6,011 bases of DNA from GCA-020352575 sp041635475 (GCA_041635475.1 JBFKVA010000119.1:1-6011); one strand, 5' to 3'; shown: positions 1 to 5,250, numbered from the stretch's first letter. The notes: generated by a model not told the origin, from the sequence alone. Program-made: numbers and translations.

Positions 1-75
1 CGACCAGTCGTCGGGGGTGTCGGTGAACGGCCGGGCGACGACGCCGTCGACGGCACGGAGATCGGGAAGGTGCAC
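1..75 (-). CDS. N-terminal fragment of an unidentified protein (runs off the left edge)
   Basis: A minus-strand reading frame starts with GTG at 75 and stays open to base 1, giving 25 residues that begin MHLPDLRAVDG and end TPDDWS. I chose this start because a -10-like TACCAT (83-88) lies 7 bases before it, the spacing seen at several other genes here, and because codon third positions are mostly G/C. No Shine-Dalgarno is visible, so translation would be leaderless. It lies 162 bases downstream of the VOC gene on the same strand, separated by the 61-bp duplication and with its own promoter-like hexamer. The fragment is too short to assign a family. That it is a real gene is inferred from codon use and start context. 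Confidence 0.5.
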   Translation of the reverse strand, partial: MHLPDLRAVDGVVARPFTDTPDDWS

Positions 76-82
76 GGTGGCG

Positions 83-88
83 ATGGTA
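83..88 (-). promoter_or_regulatory. Putative -10 hexamer TACCAT for the left-edge gene
   Basis: TACCAT on the minus strand fits the actinobacterial TANNNT -10 pattern. It sits 7 bases before the GTG at 75, which would put the transcript start at or next to the start codon. No good -35 element is visible at the usual distance. Confidence 0.35.
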
Positions 89-114
89 GGCGCGAGCAAG
101 CCCGGCCTTCCCGG

Positions 115-236
115 CGAACCGTGGGCCAGATCGCGCGGAATACGCGCGCCTGAACCCTGGGTTCCAGCGCGCGCTCGAACCGTGGGCCAGATCGCGCGGA
201 ATACGCGCGCCTGAACCCTGGGTTCCAGCGCGCGCT
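115..236. repeat. Perfect tandem duplication of a 61-bp hairpin-forming unit
   Basis: Copies at 115-175 and 176-236 are identical base for base and directly abutting. Each unit has two overlapping inverted repeats. In copy 1, CGCGCG (132-137) pairs with CGCGCG (143-148) around a GAATA loop. A second, larger hairpin pairs 143-149 with 167-173, with an inner GAACC/GGTTC stem around 152-164. The arm at 143-149 is shared, so the two folds exclude each other. The array ends one base from the VOC gene's stop codon, so it may serve as an intrinsic terminator, RNA-stabilising 3' structure or REP-like element for the operon. There is no T-tract typical of a Rho-independent terminator. Function is inferred; the duplication itself is directly visible. 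Confidence 0.9.
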
Positions 237-237
237 G

Positions 238-597
238 CTACATGTCGTCTTCGACGAGGGCGACGAGGTTGCCGGCAGGGTCGTGGAACATGCCGAAGAC
301 CACGGTGTCGGGGATGACCGTCCGTGGCACGAGGGTGCGGCCCCCGGCCGCCTCGATCGTCGCCAGGGTGGCGTCGATGCTCTCGACCTGGACGTAGATC
401 GCGGTGTAGGTAGGCATCTCCTCGGACCCCCGTCCCACGGCCCCTCCCACGGGCATCTGGTCGGTCCCGACCATGTGGTAGTCGTCGAATCCCGGGGGGC
501 TCTCGAGCTTCCAGTCGAAGACCGTCGAGTAGAACGCCTTGAGGGCGTCCCCATCGGGGCCCATGATCTCCCAGTGGACGATCGGGTTGGCTGACAT
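238..597 (-). CDS. VOC (glyoxalase/bleomycin-resistance fold) family protein
   Basis: A 119-residue protein of one VOC domain, the usual length for a single-domain member. The family pattern is visible: a first strand with His8 (VHWEI), the helix DALKAFYSTVFDW (about 17-29), a middle strand TAIYVQV (about 65-71), the helix of the second module (about 74-85), and the closing FHDPAGNLVALVE (104-116), where Glu116 is in the usual metal-ligand position. VOC proteins are metal-dependent lyases, dioxygenases, isomerases or plain ligand binders; the substrate cannot be told here. The ATG at 597 is preceded by a purine-rich AGGAAAGG / AGGAAG ribosome site, and longer in-frame extension would run through the upstream gene. 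It lies 41 bases after the ArsR-SRPBCC gene on the same strand, so the two are probably cotranscribed. The C-terminus ends in acidic residues (EDDM). Confidence 0.88.
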   Translation of the reverse strand: MSANPIVHWEIMGPDGDALKAFYSTVFDWKLESPPGFDDYHMVGTDQMPVGGAVGRGSEEMPTYTAIYVQVESIDATLATIEAAGGRTLVPRTVIPDTVVFGMFHDPAGNLVALVEDDM

Positions 598-638
598 TGC
601 TCTTCCTTTCCTGCCCCACTCGGGGCGTGGTCGTTCGT

Positions 639-1082
639 TCAGCCCACGTAGGGCGCGGGCAGTGGTTCGCCGGTCTCCAGGAGGCTCTTGAGCCCGGAGA
701 GGATGTAGGGGAAGCCCTCGGCGAAATCCTTGAGCGTCTTCTCCTTGGCCTCCAAGACCTCGATGGTCATGACCGTCATGCCGTTGACCTCCTCCAGGGA
801 CCAGACCTCCCGCGAGGGCCCCTCGGCGGTGAGTTCCTCGTCCCACAGCGCCCGGAACGTGAACTCGAGCCTGCGCGGTGGGTCGATGGCGATGATGTGC
901 CCGTCCGATGCCGGACGGCCATCGAGGTACGAATACGTCAGGGGTGACCCCACCTGCCACGTCGACTCGACGCGGGTGTTGTAGTAGTACTGCTGGGTCT
1001 TGTCGGGATCGATGATGGCGTCCCACACCTCCTCGGCCGTTGCCCGGATGAATGTCCTGTACACCTGGAGTGGTTTCTCCAC
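639..1082 (-). CDS. Possible internal in-frame product: free SRPBCC domain protein
   Basis: Within the ArsR-SRPBCC frame, GTG at 1082 (Val106) is preceded by AAGGAGGT (1089-1096) with 6 bases between, a textbook strong ribosome site. Starting there gives 147 residues beginning MEKPLQVYRTFIRA, which is a complete stand-alone SRPBCC/AHSA1 protein of normal family length. In many bacteria an ArsR gene and an AHSA1 gene are separate neighbours; here the two are one frame but the second gene's start signal is still intact. In another frame a TAG (1087-1089) sits just before this GTG, as expected if two genes were once separate. The product may be made in addition to the fusion, or the signal may be only a relic. 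The signal is directly seen; its use is inference. Confidence 0.5.
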   Translation of the reverse strand: MEKPLQVYRTFIRATAEEVWDAIIDPDKTQQYYYNTRVESTWQVGSPLTYSYLDGRPASDGHIIAIDPPRRLEFTFRALWDEELTAEGPSREVWSLEEVNGMTVMTIEVLEAKEKTLKDFAEGFPYILSGLKSLLETGEPLPAPYVG

Positions 1083-1397
1083 GGTTCTACCTCCTTCGGA
1101 GCGAGCCTTGAGGTCGGCAAGGGCCGTCACCCTCAGCTCGGCAAATCGGCTGATCCAACGGTCTGAGATCAGCTTGATGGGTACCGGGTTGAGGTAGTGG
1201 TACTTGTAGCGGCCCTGCCGTCGGGTCGTCACGAGACCGGCCTCCTCGAGTACTGCCAGCTGGCTCATGACACCGAAACGGGTCATCTCGGGGAGGTGGG
1301 CACACAGCTCGCTCAACGTCTGGCCATCCTGCTCGAAGAGTCGATCGAGCAGGTGCCTTCGGCTGGGAGCGTTGATTGCCCGGAACACCTCATCCAT
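639..1397 (-). CDS. ArsR-type winged-helix regulator fused to an SRPBCC (AHSA1-like) domain
   Basis: A 252-residue, two-domain protein. Residues 1 to about 75 form an ArsR-like winged helix (FRAINAPSRRHLLDRL at the start, recognition region around 38-56, wing RRQGRYKYHYL at 59-69). Residues about 107-245 are an SRPBCC/AHSA1 hydrophobic-pocket domain (VYRTFIRATAEEVWDAI; DPPRRLEFTF at 172-181; a C-terminal helix after about 220). The metal-binding CxC motif of classical ArsR/SmtB members is absent: the equivalent region has a single Cys32 in ELCAHLP. The likely signal is therefore a small organic ligand bound by the SRPBCC half (inference). The ATG at 1397 has no ribosome site but sits 6 bases after a good -10, so the full-length product is probably leaderless. 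It heads an operon with the VOC gene. A perfect Shine-Dalgarno and in-frame GTG lie inside at the domain boundary (see the 639-1082 entry). Confidence 0.9.
   Translation of the reverse strand: MDEVFRAINAPSRRHLLDRLFEQDGQTLSELCAHLPEMTRFGVMSQLAVLEEAGLVTTRRQGRYKYHYLNPVPIKLISDRWISRFAELRVTALADLKARSEGGRTVEKPLQVYRTFIRATAEEVWDAIIDPDKTQQYYYNTRVESTWQVGSPLTYSYLDGRPASDGHIIAIDPPRRLEFTFRALWDEELTAEGPSREVWSLEEVNGMTVMTIEVLEAKEKTLKDFAEGFPYILSGLKSLLETGEPLPAPYVG
1089..1096 (-). promoter_or_regulatory. Internal Shine-Dalgarno AAGGAGGT inside the fusion gene
   Basis: AAGGAGGT is a full match to the anti-Shine-Dalgarno and lies 6 bases before the in-frame GTG at 1082. It is the strongest ribosome site in the window, stronger than that of any annotated gene start, and it falls exactly at the linker between the DNA-binding and SRPBCC domains. 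In the fusion frame these bases encode part of the linker SEGGRT. Confidence 0.7.
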
Positions 1398-1403
1398 GTC
1401 GAG

Positions 1404-1433
1404 ACATTAGGTGACTATTTACTCACCTGTCAA
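1404..1433 (-). promoter_or_regulatory. Promoter of the ArsR-SRPBCC/VOC operon with operator in its spacer
   Basis: On the minus strand a perfect -35 TTGACA (1428-1433) and a -10 TAATGT (1404-1409) are separated by 18 bases (1410-1427). That spacer is an imperfect palindrome: outer arms GGTGA and TCACC, with inner TA/TA also symmetric, so 14 of 18 positions agree with the reverse complement. A dyad filling the spacer is the expected place for an ArsR-family repressor to block RNA polymerase, so autoregulation is likely. The -10 ends 6 bases before the ATG at 1397, predicting a leaderless transcript. The stretch is notably A/T-rich compared with its surroundings. Confidence 0.75.
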
Positions 1434-1478
1434 CGGATTCCTTGAGCGATCGGCCCCTCCCCGTCGAACGCTGGGCGG

Positions 1479-1484
1479 TACGCT
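1479..1484 (+). promoter_or_regulatory. Putative -10 hexamer TACGCT for the YdeI/OmdA gene
   Basis: TACGCT fits TANNNT and ends 6 bases before the GTG at 1491, so the transcript would start at or beside the start codon. No clear -35 is seen at 16-18 bases upstream. Confidence 0.4.
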
Positions 1485-1490
1485 CGATTC

Positions 1491-2096
1491 GTGACCCCCC
1501 CGGACACGTCCCGTCCCGAGCTCGGTCCGGTGTTCTACCCACCGGATCGGGCCGCATGGCACGAGTGGCTGGCGACGAACCGTGATTCACACACCGTGAT
1601 CTGGCTCCGGCGCTTCAAGCAGGCGAGCGGGGTCCCGACGATCTCCTACGACGACATGGTCGAGGAGTGCCTCTGCTTCGGATGGATCGACGGCGTCATC
1701 AAGCGCTACGACGACGACAGCAACGTCCAGCGCATCACTCCCCGCCGGCCCACGTCGTCGCTGTCCGAACTCAACCGTCAGCGGGTGTGGAAGCTGCAGC
1801 ACCTCGGGCTCATGACCGCCGCCGGCCTGGAGGCACTCGGTGACCAGGTCGGGAGCCCGTCGGACCCGTTCGAGATCCCCGAGTGGGTGGAGGCCCGCCT
1901 GCGTGCCGACCCGGCAACGTGGGAGGCCTTCATGGCCTTCCCCCTCATGTACCGACGCCTCAAGATCGCGTGGATCGTCGGGCCCCAAGGGAATCGCCAA
2001 GACGAGCGAGAGAAACGCCTGGCCCACCTCATCGAGATGACTGCGAAGGGTCGTCGCTACGGCGCTGAGCCGCTCTTGGGCATCACCTACGGCTGA
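1491..2096 (+). CDS. YdeI/OmpD-associated (OmdA) family protein
   Basis: A 201-residue soluble protein. The N-terminal half shows the YdeI signature: WHEWLATN (23-30), a VIWLRRFK strand (36-43), SYDDMVEECLCFGWIDG (52-68), then RITPRRPTSSLSELNRQRVWKL (about 81-102). The C-terminal part (about 130-190) resembles the OmdA segment, with FMAFPLMYRRLKIAWIV followed by a basic helix REKRLAHLIEM. Family members are annotated as bacteriocin-protection or OmpD-associated proteins, but the biochemical role is not settled. The GTG at 1491 is favoured because the family-conserved region begins soon after it and a -10 hexamer lies 6 bases before it; no Shine-Dalgarno is present. It is divergent from the ArsR-SRPBCC operon with 93 bases between, and its end overlaps the converging membrane-hydrolase gene by 10 bases. 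Confidence 0.88.
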   Translation: MTPPDTSRPELGPVFYPPDRAAWHEWLATNRDSHTVIWLRRFKQASGVPTISYDDMVEECLCFGWIDGVIKRYDDDSNVQRITPRRPTSSLSELNRQRVWKLQHLGLMTAAGLEALGDQVGSPSDPFEIPEWVEARLRADPATWEAFMAFPLMYRRLKIAWIVGPQGNRQDEREKRLAHLIEMTAKGRRYGAEPLLGITYG

Positions 2097-3085
2097 CCGG
2101 GCCGCGCACCGAAGTGCGCCTCCGCCCCGGCCTTGGGGCGCTCCGAGCGCAGGAACAGGAAGAAGCACCACGTGGCCAGTGCACTCAACAGGTGCCAGAT
2201 GGCGTGGGCCTGCACCAACGAGTCGGGCGAACACCACGGATGGGTGTCGGTCCCGGTGAGCCATATGGCGTAGGCGGCGAGGAACGAGACGAACCCGAGC
2301 CAATACCACGGCGTGTACCGACGCCGCCCATCGGACCGATGGCGGGCAACCAGGGCCGGCACCCAGAAGAGCACGACCCACCAGTAGGCGCCCGGGTCGG
2401 CCGCCATCACCGCGGGGGTCACGCCGAACAGCGCGCCCACGGCGAAGCCAGCGAGGCCCGAGGCCGCCCGCACCCAGCGCCCTTCGAACCGGTAGAGCAC
2501 CTCGGAGATCACCCACAGGGGGATCGAGAGTTCGAACAGGTCGAGTCCGATTCCCAGGTCCGGCCCCACGAACCAGTACCCGGCCGCATACCCCGACAGC
2601 AGCGTGCCGTAGGCGGTGAAGAAGGCCCGATCGGACCAGCGCCCGAGGAGGGCCAGGTTGTACAACCAGGGGATGAGAATGAACGCCACCATGCTCACGT
2701 TGTCGAGCCAGGCGCCGGCTCGTGTATGCGACCCGTGCATGGCCATCGACCCCGGTCCCAGGAAGAGCGCGGCCGATGCGTAGAGGAGCGCGACCGGCTG
2801 GCGACCGATGAAGCGGTTGTGCCGGGACCGTCCCCGGATGATGTCCCGGCCGAGCACGAAGAACATGGCGAGGCCGGCGATCACGAACCCGAGGTTGCCG
2901 AGCGTGTTCACCGGCTCCCGCAGGACCCCACCCGAGACCCGCTCACACCACCGGCTCACCTCCCCGATCGCCTGCTCGTTGGCAGCCGGGACACCCCAGC
3001 CGGACATCCCGACCGCGACGAACGCCAGCGCGAACGCAACGAAGGCCAGCGCGGCGAGACGGAGGGGTCGGAACGGTCCTGACAC
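2087..3085 (-). CDS. CREST-superfamily (ceramidase-like) integral membrane hydrolase
   Basis: A 332-residue polytopic membrane protein with roughly eight to ten hydrophobic segments, the first at about 8-27. It carries the full CREST/alkaline-ceramidase residue set: Ser113 and His117 in GSMAMH, Asp128 in LDNVSM, and His294 and His298 in HAIWH near the last helix. Upstream, CE (47-48) and EPVNTLGNLGF (57-67) also match the family. CREST proteins are metal-dependent membrane hydrolases such as ceramidases and adiponectin/PAQR relatives; the natural substrate in this organism is unknown, and few actinobacteria make sphingolipids, so another lipid amide or ester is possible. I chose GTG at 3085 because a -10-like TAGCGT precedes it by 7 bases. 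The frame stays open to an ATG at 3214, but that extension is low in hydrophobicity and would overlap the divergent neighbour. The C-terminal tail after about 313 is polar. Confidence 0.85.
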   Translation of the reverse strand: MSGPFRPLRLAALAFVAFALAFVAVGMSGWGVPAANEQAIGEVSRWCERVSGGVLREPVNTLGNLGFVIAGLAMFFVLGRDIIRGRSRHNRFIGRQPVALLYASAALFLGPGSMAMHGSHTRAGAWLDNVSMVAFILIPWLYNLALLGRWSDRAFFTAYGTLLSGYAAGYWFVGPDLGIGLDLFELSIPLWVISEVLYRFEGRWVRAASGLAGFAVGALFGVTPAVMAADPGAYWWVVLFWVPALVARHRSDGRRRYTPWYWLGFVSFLAAYAIWLTGTDTHPWCSPDSLVQAHAIWHLLSALATWCFFLFLRSERPKAGAEAHFGARPGQP

Positions 3086-3092
3086 CCGGGGC

Positions 3093-3098
3093 ACGCTA
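3093..3098 (-). promoter_or_regulatory. Putative -10 hexamer TAGCGT for the CREST hydrolase gene
   Basis: TAGCGT on the minus strand ends 7 bases before the GTG at 3085 and predicts a leaderless start. The same hexamer occurs on the plus strand at 3151-3156, giving a compact back-to-back promoter region between two divergent genes. No strong -35 is visible. Confidence 0.4.
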
Positions 3099-3150
3099 GC
3101 CGTGCCCGGCTGGGCGAGAAGAGCACCCGGCCACCCCGGCCCACGACAAC

Positions 3151-3156
3151 TAGCGT
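3151..3156 (+). promoter_or_regulatory. Putative -10 hexamer TAGCGT for the DUF1761 gene
   Basis: TAGCGT lies 26 bases before the ATG at 3183, so a transcript starting about 7 bases later would carry a leader of roughly 20 bases, which includes the AAAGG ribosome site at 3171-3175. The -35 region is weak. Confidence 0.35.
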
Positions 3157-3182
3157 GGGACGACCACACGAAAGGCGGACAC

Positions 3183-3602
3183 ATGGACTGGGCCGAAGCG
3201 TTCGGAAGCGTCAACTACTGGGGCGTCCTGGTGGCGACGGTGTCCTCGTTCCTCGTGGGCGCCGCCTGGTACTCGCGGGCCCTGTTCGGAGCGAAGTGGA
3301 TGGAGTTGGTGGGCATCGACGCCGAGTCGATGGGCAATCCGAATCCGATCATCTACCTGTGGACGGCGATCGGAAGCTTCATCGCCGCCCACCTCCTGGC
3401 CGCCCTCATGGGCGTGACCGGCACCACCGACGCCATGGGCGGCTTGTTGTTCGGAGTGGTGCTCGCCGTGGGACTGCGGGTCACCACCCACGCCATGCAC
3501 AACAACTTCGCCATGCGGCCACCGCGGTTGACCGCCATCGACGGCCTCCACGACGTCGTCCAGATGGGAGTGATGGGCCTCATCATCGGCCTCATGTCCT
3601 AG
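3183..3602 (+). CDS. DUF1761 family small membrane protein
   Basis: A 139-residue protein with four likely transmembrane helices (about 14-34, 56-78, 84-103, 122-138). The N-terminal pattern VNYWGVLVATVSSFLVGAAWYS followed by LFGAKWMELVG is the hallmark of DUF1761, and the length is normal for the family. The family has no established function. The HAMHNNFA segment (103-110) and the Asp/His in AIDGLHDVV (118-126) are polar residues in the membrane-proximal C-terminal half. The ATG at 3183 has AAAGG (3171-3175) 7 bases before it and begins right where family homology begins; the frame is open much further upstream, but that part is antisense to the neighbouring gene. It is divergent from the CREST hydrolase and followed after 80 bases by the phosphatase gene. 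Confidence 0.85.
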   Translation: MDWAEAFGSVNYWGVLVATVSSFLVGAAWYSRALFGAKWMELVGIDAESMGNPNPIIYLWTAIGSFIAAHLLAALMGVTGTTDAMGGLLFGVVLAVGLRVTTHAMHNNFAMRPPRLTAIDGLHDVVQMGVMGLIIGLMS

Positions 3603-3682
3603 ACGAACCCCACCGCCTCGCCGCCGACCGCACGGTGTCATCGGCCGACCGCGTCTGCACGAGGCGTGCAAGACTGCAGGGG

Positions 3683-4132
3683 GTGACACCCACCCTGCCG
3701 GCCACGGCGTACTGGGTTGCGGACCGACTCGCCGCCGGGCCATTCCCGAACCCCTGGGCACCCGCACTCGTCGACGTCGGACTCTCCGAGTTCGTCGACC
3801 TCACCGGGCTGGGCGCTCGCTACGAACCGCTCCCCCGGCCGGCCCGTCGCACCGCCTTTCCGATCCCGGACTTCTCCACGCCGTCCGCCGGCCAGATGGT
3901 CGAGATCCTCGACCACGTCGACGAGCACCTGGCCGATGGCGTGTACGTCCACTGCGGCGCGGGCATCGGCCGCACCGGGACGGTGATCGGGTGCTGGCTC
4001 ATCCGTCACGGGCTCGCGTCGGCGACGAACTGGCAGCAGGCCCTGGACGCCCTCCGGCACCCCGGTGCACCGCGGTCCCCGGAGACCGACGCCCAGCGTC
4101 GCTTCGTCAACGGCTGGGAGGCCGGCCGCTGA
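3683..4132 (+). CDS. Dual-specificity/tyrosine-type protein phosphatase
   Basis: A 149-residue single-domain cysteine phosphatase. The catalytic P-loop is HCGAGIGRTG (90-99), the HCx5R signature, with nucleophile Cys91 and phosphate-binding Arg97. The candidate general acid is Asp63 in FPIPDFSTP, and RSPETDAQRRFV (131-142) resembles the conserved segment after the P-loop in bacterial dual-specificity-like phosphatases. FVDLTGLG (37-44) is the strand that opens the fold. It would dephosphorylate phosphotyrosine or phosphoserine/threonine proteins, or possibly small phosphorylated substrates, in the cytoplasm: there is no signal peptide. The GTG at 3683 is chosen because the domain begins just after it; an in-frame GTG at 3635 is a weaker alternative. 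The preceding AAGACT (3670-3675) is a poor -10 at the 7-base leaderless spacing. No partner kinase is nearby. Confidence 0.87.
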   Translation: MTPTLPATAYWVADRLAAGPFPNPWAPALVDVGLSEFVDLTGLGARYEPLPRPARRTAFPIPDFSTPSAGQMVEILDHVDEHLADGVYVHCGAGIGRTGTVIGCWLIRHGLASATNWQQALDALRHPGAPRSPETDAQRRFVNGWEAGR

Positions 4133-4303
4133 CGGGCCTGCGAGCAGTGGTGAACCTCACAGATCGCCGGTTGTCATCGCCACCCGCGCCCCAGCCCCGA
4201 GGCCGATGTCCGGTCGGCGCAACGGCACGCCGTGCGTCCCCGGGGCTCGTCTGAGGCTCGTTCCGCCCTCGGCTAGCTTTCGCGGAGACCAAGGAGCTCG
4301 GCC
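4133..4303. other. Intergenic region between phosphatase and transporter genes
   Basis: This 171-base gap has no credible gene. It contains a short palindrome GCACG-C-CGTGC (4224-4234) nested between AGCCCC (4193-4198) and GGGGCT (4242-4247). This could form a branched stem acting as a terminator for the phosphatase gene, but no T-tract follows. The end of the gap holds the transporter's promoter-like hexamer and ribosome site. Confidence 0.4.
4274..4296 (+). promoter_or_regulatory. Putative -10 (TAGCTT) and ribosome site for the EamA gene
   Basis: TAGCTT (4274-4279) fits TANNNT and has CTGAGG (4251-4256), a weak -35 match, 17 bases upstream. AAGGAG (4291-4296) is a strong Shine-Dalgarno 7 bases before the ATG at 4304 and fixes that start. 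The predicted leader is under 25 bases. Confidence 0.45.
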
Positions 4304-5203
4304 ATGCGCATCAGGACGGGTATCGCACTCGCCATCGGAACGGCCGTCATCAGCGGCATCTCCATTCCGGCCAACAAGGCGGCCGTGGGCGCCTTCGATG
4401 ATGTTGCGCTCTTCACCACGGTCAAGAACTCCGTCGTCGGGCTCCTCTTCCTGTCCCTCCTCGTCGTGCGGATACGAGACACCCCGCTGGCCGCCGTGTC
4501 CCGCCGCTCATGGTCGGCTCTCGGGGTGGTGGCGGTCATCGGCGGGAGCGTCCCCTTCCTCCTCTTCTTCCAAGGCCTGTCGTTGGCGTCCGCACCCTCG
4601 GCGGCCTTGATCCACAAGACGCTGTTCCTGTGGGTCGCGCTGGCGGCGATCCCCCTCCTTGGCGAGAGGCTGGGCCGATGGACCTCCGGAGGGGTTGGGG
4701 TCCTCCTGCTCGGCCAACTCATCGCCGGCTGGCCGTCCGGTTGGGGTTGGGGGGCCGGGGAGTGGATGATCCTCGCCGCCACGCTCTTGTGGGCAGCCGA
4801 GACGATCCTCGTCAAGCGCCTCCTCCCCGATGTACCGGTCATTCTCGCGGCCACCGCCCGGATGGCCGTCGGCGCGGTCGTGCTGTGGGGCTGGCTCCTC
4901 GTGAGCGGCCAGGTGGGGGGCCTCGCGTCCCTCGGCACCACGGACTGGGCGTGGGTCCTCCTGACCGCCGTGCTGCTGTTCGGCTACGTGACCACCTGGT
5001 ATGGGGCCCTGTCGCTGGCCCCGGCGACGGTGGTGACGAGCGTCCTCACCCTGGGCGCTGTCGTCTCTGCCGGGGTGTCGGCGCTCCAGGGCTCGACCCT
5101 CACATCCGGGCTGGCGGCCGGGCTGCTCGTGATGGTCCTGGGAGTGGGGGCGATCGCCGTCGGGGCGATGTCCACGCGGGCCGAAGCCGACTCCACGGGG
5201 TGA
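4304..5203 (+). CDS. EamA/DMT-family transporter
   Basis: A 299-residue inner-membrane protein with ten predicted helices (roughly 5-22, 35-55, 70-88, 98-118, 127-142, 152-170, 179-200, 215-233, 239-261, 270-288). This is the standard size and layout of the drug/metabolite transporter superfamily, two five-helix EamA repeats. The end of the first repeat carries the typical LGERLGRWTSGGVGVLLLG pattern (119-137, Glu121). Members export amino acids, metabolites or drugs, or import nucleotide sugars; the substrate cannot be deduced. The ATG at 4304 is supported by AAGGAG 7 bases before it. It ends 47 bases before the methyltransferase gene, which has its own promoter, so coupling is not required. 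A long antisense open frame over it is a GC-bias shadow. Confidence 0.88.
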   Translation: MRIRTGIALAIGTAVISGISIPANKAAVGAFDDVALFTTVKNSVVGLLFLSLLVVRIRDTPLAAVSRRSWSALGVVAVIGGSVPFLLFFQGLSLASAPSAALIHKTLFLWVALAAIPLLGERLGRWTSGGVGVLLLGQLIAGWPSGWGWGAGEWMILAATLLWAAETILVKRLLPDVPVILAATARMAVGAVVLWGWLLVSGQVGGLASLGTTDWAWVLLTAVLLFGYVTTWYGALSLAPATVVTSVLTLGAVVSAGVSALQGSTLTSGLAAGLLVMVLGVGAIAVGAMSTRAEADSTG

Positions 5204-5216
5204 CATTCCACCACCG

Positions 5217-5244
5217 TTGACATCGCCCGATCCGGTCGTACCAT
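5217..5244 (+). promoter_or_regulatory. Promoter TTGACA-N16-TACCAT of the methyltransferase gene
   Basis: A perfect -35 TTGACA (5217-5222) and a -10 TACCAT (5239-5244) are spaced by 16 bases. The -10 ends 6 bases before the ATG at 5251, again predicting a leaderless mRNA, and no Shine-Dalgarno is present. The promoter starts just after the stop codon of the transporter gene. Confidence 0.7.
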
Positions 5245-5250
5245 CGGTGC

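Noticed and set aside
115..236. Two repeats considered as a minimal CRISPR array
   Set aside because: The copies abut with no unique spacer between them and are 61 bases long, so this is a simple tandem duplication.
1080..1098. A simple frameshift error joining two separate genes
   Set aside because: The ArsR tail (RVTALADLKARSEGG) reads smoothly in the same frame as the SRPBCC domain with consistent codon use, so no indel is needed; it stays an alternative to be checked in reads.
1587..2516. A 309-codon open frame on the minus strand across the YdeI gene and the end of the CREST gene
   Set aside because: It is antisense to one well-recognised gene and out of frame with the other, is rich in Arg/Gly/Ala/Pro without any family pattern, and is explained by high GC content.
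2114..3082. A 322-codon plus-strand open frame opposite the CREST hydrolase
   Set aside because: Its composition is that of an antisense shadow (Arg, Gly, Pro, Glu, His), whereas the minus strand shows clear helices and catalytic motifs.
3086..3214. N-terminal extension of the CREST hydrolase to the ATG at 3214
   Set aside because: The extension would overlap the start of the divergent DUF1761 gene, has no family similarity, and the promoter hexamer at 3093-3098 would lie inside the coding region.
4193..4247. Inverted repeats considered as a Rho-independent terminator for the phosphatase gene
   Set aside because: The outer arms are only 6 bases across a long loop and no T-tract follows; kept only as a weak remark in the intergenic entry.
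4508..5206. Long open frames on both strands overlapping the EamA transporter
   Set aside because: The transporter frame has ten clear membrane helices and a proper ribosome site; the others are polar, low-complexity shadows without start signals.
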